Source: Branchiostoma floridae
Taxonomy: Eukaryota > Chordata > Leptocardii > Amphioxiformes > Branchiostomatidae
DNA: 51,596 bases
Assembly (NCBI RefSeq): GCF_000003815.2
Contig: NW_023365759.1
Coordinates: 1 to 51,596, forward strand
Reading direction: 5' to 3'
The notes beneath the pieces were generated by a model, which did no database searches, was not told where the DNA came from, and worked only from the letters and a program-made list of their open reading frames with translations. Positions 49,001-51,596 of the stretch are shown one piece after another (positions within the stretch are counted from its first letter, which is position 1; each line of letters opens with the position of its first letter). Both the position numbers and the translations under genes were made by a program.

Positions 49001-50105
49001 TACACTTCCCTCATCACAGCAAGGGCCTCATCCTCAAGGGGGACATTCTCATGAACAAAGTTAAGGATGTGGAGGGAGCCAAAAAGGTCTGGTACCACTA
49101 CAGCTGGTGTGTTACGCCGAACAGCGGTTATACCGGCTATATAGATACAGATACAGATACAGTGCTAAACCGTAACTAGAATTTTTGCAGACTGAACACA
49201 ATACTATCATAATACCATTTGGCTTGCCCCTGAGGCATCGCCAAAAAGTAAAACTTACTAACTTATACTGTGGTCTCATTTTGAAAATTTGGTTCCCTCC
49301 TGGTAGTTAACATGCAGTTTTTCTGCACTCTACTTTGGGGCTTGACCCTTACATGACCCCTTGGGACACCCTGCAGATGCTGGGCTGTTTTGGGGCATAG
49401 CTGGGCCCCTGGATTTTTTTGACTCGCCATTAAAATCAACCAGGGACCCCGTGACAAATAGATGCTGTGACCTACTCCTGAAAACAAAGAGTGATACCCT
49501 CTAGTATGCAGCAGTCCACTGGGACAAATTTTTGCCTTTGGAGCCCGGCACCCCAATATATGTATTTATCAGGTTGTGGAGTTATGTTGCAGAAAGAAAG
49601 TTAAGGTTGTTCTTCCTCCCTGCAGTGCTTTGAGAAAATCCTGGAGACAGAACCAAAGAACATCCAGGCCAACCACAACCTGTGTGTGGTGTACTTCGAG
49701 CAGGGAGACCTGTACCGTGCCGAGAAGTGCCTTGCCAAGGCGCACGAGTTAGCGCCTCAGGAGGACTACATTGTAAACCACTGGAACATCATCAGGAGCA
49801 AGATACAGCAGGCTGAGATCGCCAGGAGGAAGGAACAGCAGCTGCAGAGGGAGAAGGAACAGCAGCAGTTGGAACAGCAACAGCAGCTGCAAAGGGAGAA
49901 GGAACAGCAGCAGTTGGAACAGCAACAGCAGCTGCAAAGGGAAAAGGAACAACAAAAGAAGTTGGAAAGGGAGAGGGAACAGCAACAGCAGCTGCAAAGG
50001 GAGACAGAACAGCAACAACAGCTGCAAAAAGAACAGCAATTGGAACAGCAAGGACAGTTGCAAAGAGAAAAGGAGCAACAACAGGCAGAAAGAGAAAGAG
50101 GATAA
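938..50105 (+). CDS. TMTC3: TMTC3 ortholog, 13 exons, 5' partial (transmembrane O-mannosyltransferase with TPR repeats)
   Basis: Join of 938-1053, 1604-1776, 2472-2724, 3238-3386, 3799-3882, 4440-4577, 38742-38811, 45071-45229, 46020-46175, 46697-46783, 47912-48106, 48901-49086 and 49626-50105. It gives 2246 nt, or 747 codons plus stop after a 2-nt partial codon, with no phase conflict. Recognisable TMTC motifs appear in order: TLCKEQG, the DUF1736 region ([20 protein letters not shown], then CCDWTMG), [12 protein letters not shown], then consecutive TPR units and a coiled-coil tail. The family are ER membrane proteins; TMTC1-4 are linked to O-mannosylation of cadherins. About 200 N-terminal residues, including the first luminal loop, lie upstream of the window. 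Paralog choice (TMTC3 rather than 1, 2 or 4) rests on the [24 protein letters not shown] and IPGKKYA stretches, which match TMTC3 as I know it. The 34-kb intron 4578-38741 hosts antisense receptor genes. Confidence 0.88.
1054..1603. other. TMTC3 intron
   Basis: Contains a moderately GC-rich block (about 1090-1260) with gggaccc-type motifs vaguely resembling 49380-49470, possibly the same dispersed repeat. Nothing else was recognised. Confidence 0.4.
1604..1776 (+). CDS. TMTC3: TMTC3 exon b
   Basis: Acceptor tttttttccacag and donor aag|gtaatt. It begins in phase 0 and leaves two bases (AG) to make Arg with the next exon. It encodes a basic and hydrophobic stretch ending LPVFTR, which in TMTC3 directly precedes the FDNP motif. 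A membrane helix is likely in [14 protein letters not shown]. Confidence 0.85.
1777..2471. other. TMTC3 intron
   Basis: AT-rich and without recognisable coding or repeat structure. It ends in a pyrimidine-rich tract (ttttcttttttgcctccag). Confidence 0.5.
2472..2724 (+). CDS. TMTC3: TMTC3 exon c: DUF1736 core
   Basis: Acceptor tgcctccag and donor atg|gtaggt. It encodes [11 protein letters not shown], then [15 protein letters not shown] and [11 protein letters not shown], the conserved centre of the TMTC domain DUF1736. A further hydrophobic segment follows and the exon ends in phase 0. This is the most diagnostic exon for the family. Confidence 0.92.
2725..3237. other. TMTC3 intron
   Basis: AT-rich sequence. 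No feature was recognised beyond the splice sites. Confidence 0.5.
3238..3386 (+). CDS. TMTC3: TMTC3 exon d: [12 protein letters not shown] motif
   Basis: Acceptor tttttacag and donor aag|gtcagt. It encodes [20 protein letters not shown] followed by [16 protein letters not shown], a near-invariant TMTC stretch. It leaves two bases that complete Arg in the next exon. Confidence 0.92.
3387..3798. other. TMTC3 intron
   Basis: No feature was recognised beyond the splice sites. Confidence 0.5.
3799..3882 (+). CDS. TMTC3: TMTC3 exon e: last membrane helix before the TPR region
   Basis: Acceptor ctatttcag and donor ctg|gtgaga. This short exon encodes a hydrophobic helix ([16 protein letters not shown]) and then RRNFDW, where the Trp codon is split. 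The phase matches both neighbours. Confidence 0.85.
3883..4439. other. TMTC3 intron
   Basis: No feature was recognised beyond the splice sites. Short antisense open frames here look accidental. Confidence 0.5.
4440..4577 (+). CDS. TMTC3: TMTC3 exon f: first TPR unit
   Basis: Acceptor ttctgcccag and donor ctgg|gtacgt. It encodes [20 protein letters not shown], then [11 protein letters not shown] and [11 protein letters not shown], a TPR helix pair. It is the last exon before the 34-kb intron. The split Gly codon joins exactly to the exon at 38742. Confidence 0.9.
4840..5160. repeat. Dispersed repeat related to 43460-43640
   Basis: Both stretches share, in order, ataactc, gatgagatctggaaacgatt or its variant, agattt, cagcagc-type words, ggtactgcagcag/cac and aacttcc. 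The family is common in intron space here. Its type is unknown. Confidence 0.55.
6960..7220 (+). mobile_element. Degraded non-LTR retrotransposon reverse-transcriptase remnant
   Basis: Plus-strand pieces read [20 protein letters not shown], then after a frame change [12 protein letters not shown]. The [10 protein letters not shown] motif is typical of the region following the RT catalytic core in LINE proteins. Stops and frame changes make it clearly dead. Confidence 0.55.
9227..10482 (-). CDS. Orphan class A GPCR copy 1, main exon (spliced protein 432 aa)
   Basis: With the 43-nt exon 10821-10863 this gives 432 aa across a 338-nt intron (acceptor gccctacag). Approximate positions: TM1 7-32, TM2 with Asp52 in LSCAD, TM3 with Cys79 and QRY at 103-105, TM4 with Trp129, loop-2 Cys154, TM5 with Pro176, TM6 with CCMP at 372-375, and TM7 with NPIVY at 405-409 followed by [11 protein letters not shown]. 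The third cytoplasmic loop is very long (about 190-360), Ser/Thr/Gly/Lys-rich and low in complexity. The N-terminus is only a few residues. NPIVYG and the post-TM7 basic helix recall the melatonin/moody-like receptors, but the ligand is unknown. The gene lies antisense inside a TMTC3 intron. The open frame upstream of 10482 (to 10612) is intron read-through, judged by the conserved acceptor and first exon. Confidence 0.85.
10821..10863 (-). CDS. GPCR copy 1, first coding exon
   Basis: It encodes [14 protein letters not shown] plus one base, followed by donor A|GTAAGT. The split codon A+TT (Ile) joins TM1 in the main exon. The peptide and donor are conserved in all four copies, which supports this start over upstream ATGs that hit stops. 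Confidence 0.8.
11585..11660 (-). other. Second conserved donor-like block upstream of GPCR copies
   Basis: Minus-strand AATGACG|GTAAGCAA occurs here and, with small changes, at 23700, 27640 and 35005, each between the receptor first exon and the outer donor block. It could be a further untranslated exon. No acceptor was firmly placed. Confidence 0.3.
12497..12720 (-). other. Candidate 5' untranslated exon of GPCR copy 1, conserved in the other units
   Basis: On the minus strand the block ends CACAGTGTGACAG-like sequence, then TTGCAG|GTGGGTAA, a good splice donor. The same block and donor recur at 19570, 28735, 29676 and 36433, always upstream (minus sense) of a receptor first exon. No long conserved reading frame is seen, so a noncoding 5' exon or promoter-proximal element is the best guess. 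Confidence 0.35.
13945..14060 (+). repeat. SINE tail-like repeat
   Basis: Shares ggataggacgttaaatggag, tcctgtgt.tggggagagcca and aagaacccaccac with the body downstream of the tRNA-like head at 37188, and a weaker copy is at 39800-39895. The head is absent here. Confidence 0.6.
14450..14760. repeat. Dispersed AT-rich repeat fragment
   Basis: Its second half (atttgcataattaatg, then tttcatggagatatgaggtc) matches the end of the longer copy at 43800-44460. Its start (ggtgggtatcagtacagaaa) matches 38883-38915. Confidence 0.55.
15354..15557. mobile_element. TA-flanked MITE
   Basis: Left end tactgtag...ttcgcgg and right end ccgcgaactt...tttacagta are imperfect inverted repeats with TA on both sides. 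The interior repeats cgaact/gttcg words. Confidence 0.5.
16156..16500. mobile_element. hAT-like MITE, copy B, with target duplication
   Basis: Terminal repeats are CAGGGCTCGAAAT at the left and ATTTCGAGCCCTG at the right. It is flanked by TGGCTG on both sides (16150-16155 and 16501-16506). The related sites in units 3 and 4 (24601 and 32681) read tctggctgtaat and cctggctgtgat without the insert. The CAGGG-type ends suggest hAT, although only 6 bp of duplication are visible rather than the usual 8. Confidence 0.8.
16717..17950 (-). pseudogene. GPCR copy 2, main exon, two frameshifts
   Basis: Homologous along its full length to the other three copies but split across three frames. Relative to copies 1, 3 and 4 there is one extra T in the run at 17646-17649, just after TM3/STRL, and four extra bases (gcat, 17421-17424) near the start of the long third loop. 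The net shift is +5, so the frame is not restored. Otherwise LSCAD, QRY, TM6 CCMP and NPIVYG are preserved and the C-terminus ends at the equivalent stop. It looks like a young pseudogene. Sequencing or assembly error, or a segregating allele, is an alternative. Acceptor gccctacag is intact. Confidence 0.82.
18284..18326 (-). pseudogene. GPCR copy 2, first coding exon (intact in itself)
   Basis: It encodes [14 protein letters not shown] plus one base with donor GTAAGT, the same 43-nt length as in the other copies. It belongs to the frameshifted copy 2 and is separated from the main exon by a 333-nt intron. Confidence 0.75.
18929..19102. mobile_element. TA-flanked MITE, with an adjacent 3'-end tandem duplication
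   Basis: Inverted ends cagcagaagccgtttaattg and caattaactggcttctactg, TA on each side (18927-18928, 19103-19104). The right end plus flank (gtgtgcgttaatc...gcgagtgtact) is repeated at about 19150-19222. Confidence 0.6.
21388..21750. mobile_element. Foldback/MITE with TGTTGTATT-type ends
   Basis: Left end gagggtgatgtggaatacgc and catgttgtattttatc is mirrored at the right by aaaatacaacacggtgtatt and ccgcatcaccctc. The interior runs from tgtcatacctgtgacgcgaa to ttctggcgcatttcgcatca and recurs at 22049-22300. Confidence 0.7.
21753..21799. repeat. GC-rich perfect hairpin
   Basis: Arms ccagcccgaccgcgg (21753-21767) and ccgcggtcgggctgg (21785-21799) are exact reverse complements around a 17-nt loop. 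It sits between two copies of the MITE end sequence. Confidence 0.85.
22049..22375. mobile_element. Second copy of the foldback/MITE interior
   Basis: Repeats tgtcatacctgtgacgcgaa, aacgttcgatacgggtg, cttctggcgcatttcgcatc and ends in the same tgatacggaatacaccgtgt sequence seen at 21811. It is diverged from the first copy by several small indels. Confidence 0.7.
22715..22737. repeat. (AT)n microsatellite
   Basis: About eleven uninterrupted AT units. Confidence 0.9.
24792..26023 (-). CDS. Orphan class A GPCR copy 3, main exon (spliced protein 424 aa)
   Basis: Joins exon 27252-27294 to give 424 aa. Acceptor accctccag, with split codon A+TC (Ile). It has the same seven-helix plan as copy 1: LSCAD in TM2, CWF at the start of TM3, QRYFKV, a long Ser/Gly/Lys-rich third loop, CCMP in TM6, and [16 protein letters not shown] after TM7. 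Differences from copy 1 are mostly in the third loop. TM1 reads IRTRPN rather than IWTRPN. The 1228-nt intron is lengthened by an inserted repetitive element (26205-27103). Confidence 0.85.
26205..27103. mobile_element. Repetitive insertion in the intron of GPCR copy 3
   Basis: Absent at the matching place in copies 1 and 2 (ccctgacac is uninterrupted there). Flanked by cctgaca at 26198-26204 and 27104-27110. The ends carry imperfect inverted GGCGGCRGCAC. The interior has four degenerate tandem copies of a block marked by gcaggaaatgacg (26374, 26560, 26747, 26926), each followed by catcgcc or tcgtcgcc-type and ccttcggc-type words. The transposon class was not identified. Confidence 0.75.
27252..27294 (-). 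CDS. GPCR copy 3, first coding exon
   Basis: It encodes [14 protein letters not shown] plus one base and donor A|GTAAGT, and is 43 nt long as in the other copies. Read-through past the donor gives an unrelated peptide, as expected for intron. Confidence 0.8.
28010..28505. mobile_element. Tc1/mariner-like nonautonomous element with TA duplication
   Basis: Left end CAGTCAAAACTGTCTATAGC and right end (reverse complement) CAGTGAAACCAGGTCTGTAT, both followed by GCGGCCAC-type sequence. TA lies on each side (28008-28009, 28506-28507). The unit 1 paralog (about 11950) reads cacaatagcaggtttg with no insert. Confidence 0.75.
30942..31478 (-). mobile_element. C-terminal fragment of a LINE-type protein, interrupted by a microsatellite
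   Basis: The minus-strand frame reads [20 protein letters not shown], then [18 protein letters not shown], then a run of Ile encoded by the repeat at 31113-31139, then RLCIFCNKN...[14 protein letters not shown]. The CxxC...HxxxxC pattern after LEIE-GRY is typical of the tail of retroelement polyproteins in marine invertebrates and fish. It has no RT core and is not functional alone. Confidence 0.65.
31113..31139. repeat. (GAT)n microsatellite inside the LINE fragment
   Basis: Nine uninterrupted trinucleotide units that keep the minus-strand frame open as poly-Ile. Confidence 0.9.
32900..34119 (-). CDS. Orphan class A GPCR copy 4, main exon (spliced protein 420 aa)
   Basis: Joins exon 34773-34815 to give 420 aa. 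Acceptor tgccttacag, with split codon A+TC (Ile). It has LSCAD, QRYFKI, CCLP in TM6 and [16 protein letters not shown]. It is the most divergent copy: [18 protein letters not shown] in TM1, [11 protein letters not shown] in TM5, [11 protein letters not shown] leading into TM7, and a shorter third loop. The frame is intact, which suggests retained coding constraint. The 653-nt intron contains a unit-specific block of about 290 bp (34150-34440) absent from copies 1-3. Confidence 0.85.
34150..34440. repeat. Unit-specific insertion in the intron of GPCR copy 4
   Basis: Copies 1 and 2 pass directly from the region after the acceptor to ttttaa.cctcctt. In copy 4 these are separated by about 290 bp with higher G+C. 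No clear terminal repeats were found. Confidence 0.5.
34773..34815 (-). CDS. GPCR copy 4, first coding exon
   Basis: It encodes [14 protein letters not shown] plus one base and donor A|GTAAGT. Length and splice phase match the other copies despite four to five amino-acid changes. Confidence 0.75.
35105..36000. repeat. Tandem array with about 165-172-bp period
   Basis: Key words tgttatgtctgtccaagaag, taggga.aaatgg.gtattt and ggtggtttgcaatag recur at about 35361, 35526, 35691 and 35863, with a partial earlier copy near 35110-35290. A single diverged copy of part of the motif is present in each other unit (12060, 18800, 23830, 28600), so the array is a local amplification. Because 165 is divisible by three, the minus strand shows a 55-residue repeating open frame, probably by chance. 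Confidence 0.88.
37188..37445 (+). mobile_element. tRNA-derived SINE
   Basis: The head has an A-box-like tggcacagcgg (37198-37208) and a B-box-like gagttcaaattc (37240-37251), with spacing as in a tRNA gene, but it cannot form a proper cloverleaf. It continues into a body with ctagggccgttcctctgata and ggacgttaaatggaggtccc that also occurs at 13945 and 39800. Confidence 0.65.
38742..38811 (+). CDS. TMTC3: TMTC3 exon g: second TPR unit
   Basis: Acceptor ttccttactcag and donor cag|gtaggt. It encodes [20 protein letters not shown] and RFQ, continuing the TPR started at 4440-4577 across the giant intron. It ends in phase 0. Confidence 0.9.
38918..39047. mobile_element. 130-bp palindromic foldback
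   Basis: Left arm aaggataatgaatatgtaag pairs with right arm ttcattatcctt, and the pairing continues inwards through gatgtct, gaaag and aattctgg to a centre near ggtaccctgaacc. Nearly the whole element is one imperfect hairpin. Confidence 0.8.
39288..39768. mobile_element. MITE with about 63-bp terminal inverted repeats
   Basis: Left 39288-39351 and right 39706-39768 are reverse complements over tggcattt, gggagcactgattc and gattttcaacatattgcggc. The interior repeats agaagtaattcac and gaaggaattcac. No open frame for a transposase. Confidence 0.78.
40791..41053. mobile_element. Foldback with hammerhead-ribozyme-like core (Penelope-like terminal repeat?)
   Basis: Left arm 40791-40864 (agtaaagacac...tttttac...aaccac...gctttatttcca) is the reverse complement of 40976-41053. 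The right arm reads CTGATAA (40976-40982), GGTGAC-AGACG-GTCCCT (40983-40999), GAAAC (41000-41004). That is one change from the hammerhead box CTGATGA, with an almost paired stem II and an intact GAAAC. Penelope-like retroelements are known to carry such motifs. The left arm (minus strand) has a better-paired stem, GGTGAC/GTCACC, but decayed boxes. Confidence 0.55.
41400..42060. repeat. Degenerate tandem repeats, period about 150 bp
   Basis: The run gcgctgtatctc or close variants, cggaacg.., cgatttttggta/gc and tttgggcctcc recurs at about 41490, 41640, 41790 and 41945. It is G/T-rich. The copies differ a good deal, so the array is old. Confidence 0.65.
43410..44460. repeat. Dispersed AT-rich repeat, long copy
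   Basis: Starts with a (GT)n run at 43437-43454 and goes on to ataactcaagaacggttggg. It contains internal repeats marked by gataactc.agaa and atttttgtcaaaa, then aatttgcataattaatga words, and ends tttcatggaggtatgaggtc. Parts recur at 4840-5160 and 14450-14760. No protein is recognised. Confidence 0.65.
44617..44973 (+). pseudogene. GIY-YIG endonuclease remnant of a Penelope-like retroelement
   Basis: One frame reads CTESYIGE, then [40 protein letters not shown] and [12 protein letters not shown] before a TGA at 44971-44973. The YIG...EHR...KILD...I...RPSLNRDGG order matches the GIY-YIG endonuclease of Penelope-like elements. Two in-frame stops (TAA after ERAL, TAG after SEVS) and the loss of the reverse transcriptase show that it is dead. 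Related inverted sequence (aaattttcagctgac at 44591, gtcggctgaaaatttt at 44965) flanks it. Confidence 0.7.
45071..45229 (+). CDS. TMTC3: TMTC3 exon h: TPR region
   Basis: Acceptor cacctaacag and donor tcg|gtaaaa. There are 53 codons, in phase 0 at both ends. It encodes [20 protein letters not shown] followed by [20 protein letters not shown]. The long inter-TPR linker with IPGKKYA is typical of TMTC3. The preceding intron (38812-45070) is rich in transposon remnants. Confidence 0.9.
45230..46019. other. TMTC3 intron
   Basis: Contains a small 22-bp tandem repeat (gagcaaagatatgcaataat plus at, about 45386-45437). The rest is AT-rich with no recognised feature. Confidence 0.5.
46020..46175 (+). 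CDS. TMTC3: TMTC3 exon i: TPR unit
   Basis: Acceptor tttatctcccag and donor aac|gtgagt, phase 0 at both ends (52 codons). It encodes [20 protein letters not shown], then [20 protein letters not shown], a canonical TPR. Its G+C content is higher than the flanking introns. Confidence 0.92.
46176..46696. other. TMTC3 intron
   Basis: No feature was recognised beyond the splice sites. Confidence 0.5.
46697..46783 (+). CDS. TMTC3: TMTC3 exon j: TPR unit
   Basis: Acceptor cattctccag and donor aag|gtgtgc, phase 0 at both ends (29 codons). It encodes [20 protein letters not shown] and ALQLDPHHK, a TPR second half. Confidence 0.88.
46784..47911. other. TMTC3 intron with short direct and inverted repeats
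   Basis: gccgttggggatcgggcgtt at about 47472 is nearly repeated at about 47691, and tgattggctgatagctt (47531) resembles tgattggttgacagctt (47607). The latter is the reverse complement of the cagctgtcagccaatcagag element that ends the GPCR units. Nothing coding is seen. Confidence 0.5.
47912..48106 (+). CDS. TMTC3: TMTC3 exon k: TPR unit, source of downstream duplications
   Basis: Acceptor gttctttcccag and donor cag|gtcagg, phase 0 at both ends (65 codons). It encodes [20 protein letters not shown], then [20 protein letters not shown] and WFRKSIQ. The last roughly 85 nt and the donor are repeated four times in the next intron. The first of these repeats remains in frame, so a longer form ending at 48238 is possible. 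Confidence 0.9.
48107..48700 (+). repeat. Decaying tandem copies of the 3' end of TMTC3 exon k
   Basis: The segment starting gaaggtgtacttcaacctgg in exon k (48022) recurs at 48154, 48323, 48497 and 48627, so the spacings are 132, 169, 174 and 130 nt. Copy 2 is nearly perfect and has its own donor (GT at 48239). Copy 3 carries a small insertion (ttattacaaat) and a donor at 48418. Copies 4 and 5 are progressively degraded. Intronic sequence resembling gtcagggctgtgataggggt follows each copy, so the unit duplicated was exon end plus donor plus adjacent intron. Confidence 0.9.
48701..48900. other. Remainder of the TMTC3 intron after the exon-copy ladder
   Basis: AT-rich sequence leading to acceptor ccatccaccatag. 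No further copy of exon k is recognisable. Confidence 0.5.
48901..49086 (+). CDS. TMTC3: TMTC3 exon l: TPR units
   Basis: Acceptor ccatccaccatag. There are 62 codons, in phase 0. It encodes [20 protein letters not shown], then [12 protein letters not shown] and DVEGAKK. The donor is an atypical AAG|GTCTGG, supported by the clean junction to CFEKILE in the next exon and by homology to TMTC3 (GAKKCFE). Confidence 0.88.
49087..49625. other. TMTC3 intron
   Basis: Includes a short gatacagatacagatacag tandem (about 49143) and a GC-richer block at 49310-49560 that may be a dispersed repeat related to about 1090-1260. No coding exon is recognised. Confidence 0.4.
49626..50105 (+). CDS. TMTC3: TMTC3 terminal exon: last TPR and Gln/Glu-rich coiled-coil tail
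   Basis: Acceptor cctccctgcag. It encodes [40 protein letters not shown], then about 95 residues rich in Q, E, K, R and L up to a TAA stop at 50103-50105. The tail contains a 15-residue period ([15 protein letters not shown] and variants) that should form a long charged helix. The repeat is built from CAG, CAA and GAA codons and has probably expanded by slippage or unequal exchange. As I know vertebrate TMTC3, the tail there is also charged but not a polyglutamine-like repeat. Confidence 0.9.
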   Translation, partial: CFEKILETEPKNIQANHNLCVVYFEQGDLYRAEKCLAKAHELAPQEDYIVNHWNIIRSKIQQAEIARRKEQQLQREKEQQQLEQQQQLQREKEQQQLEQQQQLQREKEQQKKLEREREQQQQLQRETEQQQQLQKEQQLEQQGQLQREKEQQQAERERG

Positions 50106-51596
50106 ACCTCCTCAGATGAACTGGTAAGGTTTTACTAGCTAGATCTGAATAAAAATGCACAACATAGATGAGAGAGACTTAAAGTATCTATATTTTTGCA
50201 AGACTAGCTATTAGTAGAAATGTCACATTGACAAAAGTATCCTACTTGTATGTTTTAACTTCTTTATTTTGGTTCAGTTTAGGCTAGCATTTGAAGTTTT
50301 GTGCCAGAGGCAACTGATATATACTGATGAAGCAAAGGCATTGCAAGGAATCTTTGCCAAAAGAAGAATTGTTGTCGTAGACAGTTAGATAAGACTCGAC
50401 TACAGAAGTCTTTCAGGTTTTCACATTATGTGTGACAAATCTTCTCAAACATATCTACTGTCATTTTAGTCTTCCTTCATGTCTTGAGAAACCTTGTTGC
50501 CAAGTCTACTCAAGATTGAAAGTTAATGAGCACTTTGGAGTGAAAGAGTATTTCATAAAATTTTACAATGTTTGAAGTATAGCTTTTAGAGCTGTTGTAA
50601 GAGAAAAATTCCTTAAGTTTTTAAGAAAGGGACAGAACTGCAGTTTGACAAGAATCCATTAGATGTATGTATTGTTCATTTCATATACTTTTACCTTCGG
50701 GTTCTTTTCCATAGCGGCCCTTAGATATTTTGCAGATATTTGCAGTGGTGGCCCCTTTTGGTCATATTTTTTAATAGATACCTTTGCACAGATGTGATGT
50801 TACTGTTGTGTAACAGTAGTCTTTCATCATGTGGAATAATCATTTTCTATAAGGTTTGGCCACGCCAATTTTATTTGTTGTTTCTCGGATTTTTTCAGAA
50901 AAAATTGGGTCAGTCAGTCAAAAAAAAATTCTAAAAAACTTTTGCAAAAGTTTAGGGTAGGAGATGAGATCGAGGTGCTTACTCAAGTTACACAACAGAA
51001 ATAACAACATTCTAACATTTAGGGGGTCCCTGGTGGCAAAGTTCAAAGTTTGAAGAAAAATTATAAATACTGTCCAAAATAGGCATGTACAGCTACTGGA
51101 ATTCGAGGCCCATAGTTAATTTGAGAAAGGAGAGGCATCAATTTCAATTTTTTTTTTTTTTCAAATCGAAAAAAAAAATATATTGTCGGAAATCCATCAA
51201 ACAACAAATAAGATTGGTGTGTTCTTACGATTCGACGTAGACAGTCAACGTTCAAGAAGGTACAAAACATATCCCAGAGGACAGCAATATCAAACATACT
51301 TCTAGAAAGAAGTCTGACAAAGTTAAACATAGCAAAATATGCGTCTATGTTAAAATCAATATTTTAGTGTCACAGTAACAAAAGTTTTCTTCATCATACT
51401 GCAAAGTGTTGACAATCGTGCAGTGACTTGTTGTAGGTAGTGTGTAGTTAGTCGTGATGTATATTTGGATTGGTTTGTCGTGTTGTGGTGCCACGTAATA
51501 TAATATGATATAATAACATATCCACAGTTATCCTTTTGACAAATTTGTTGGTGTAAACATATCTGCTTTGTACTTACTAGCATTTGTTATAACGGA
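50106..51596. other. TMTC3 3' UTR and downstream sequence
   Basis: The near AATAAA is at 50148. Downstream, 50840-51010 (ggtttggccacgccaatttt, then aaaaaattgggtcagtcagt) has the look of a dispersed repeat. Poly-T and poly-A runs lie at 51149-51178. No gene was recognised on either strand. Confidence 0.5.
50148..50153 (+). promoter_or_regulatory. Candidate polyadenylation signal AATAAA for TMTC3
   Basis: A canonical AATAAA lies 43 nt after the stop codon (gatctgAATAAAaatgcac). It is the nearest such hexamer. Which site is used cannot be told from sequence alone. Confidence 0.5.

Noticed and set aside
49749-50160. Leu-rich and Val/Ala-rich antisense frames opposite the TMTC3 tail
   Set aside because: They are the complement of the CAG/CAA/GAA repeat and not separate genes.

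Overview
The window looks like part of an animal genome, most likely a cephalochordate (amphioxus, Branchiostoma). That attribution is an inference. It rests on an intron-rich gene whose exons closely match a vertebrate protein (TMTC3), tandemly expanded rhodopsin-like receptors, and dense short inverted-repeat transposons with remnants of non-LTR, Penelope-like and tRNA-derived elements. No bacterial, organellar or CRISPR features were seen.

Host gene (+ strand, 938-50105). Thirteen coding exons encode the C-terminal 747 residues of a TMTC3 ortholog, an ER multi-membrane protein with TPR repeats and O-mannosyltransferase family membership. All splice phases agree from the first exon to the stop codon. 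The N-terminus lies upstream of the window. The last exon carries an unusual Gln/Glu-rich coiled-coil tail. The 3' part of one TPR exon (47912-48106) has been copied four times into the following intron, and the first copy is still in frame.

Nested genes (- strand, 9227-34815). The 34-kb TMTC3 intron between 4578 and 38741 holds four tandem copies of an orphan class A GPCR gene on the opposite strand. Each has a 43-nt first coding exon and one large second exon. Copies 1, 3 and 4 appear intact (432, 424 and 420 aa). Copy 2 has two frameshifts and is a probable pseudogene. The copies lie in segmental units about 7.5-8.1 kb apart, which also share conserved noncoding blocks with splice-donor-like sites. 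Comparing paralogous units shows several later transposon insertions against their empty sites.

Remaining introns. These hold MITEs with target duplications, a roughly 165-bp tandem array (35.1-36.0 kb), a foldback element with a decayed hammerhead-ribozyme-like core (40.79-41.05 kb), a dead GIY-YIG endonuclease remnant of Penelope type (44.6-45.0 kb), LINE fragments and a tRNA-derived SINE. Downstream of the TMTC3 stop there is a near AATAAA signal and about 1.4 kb with no recognised gene.
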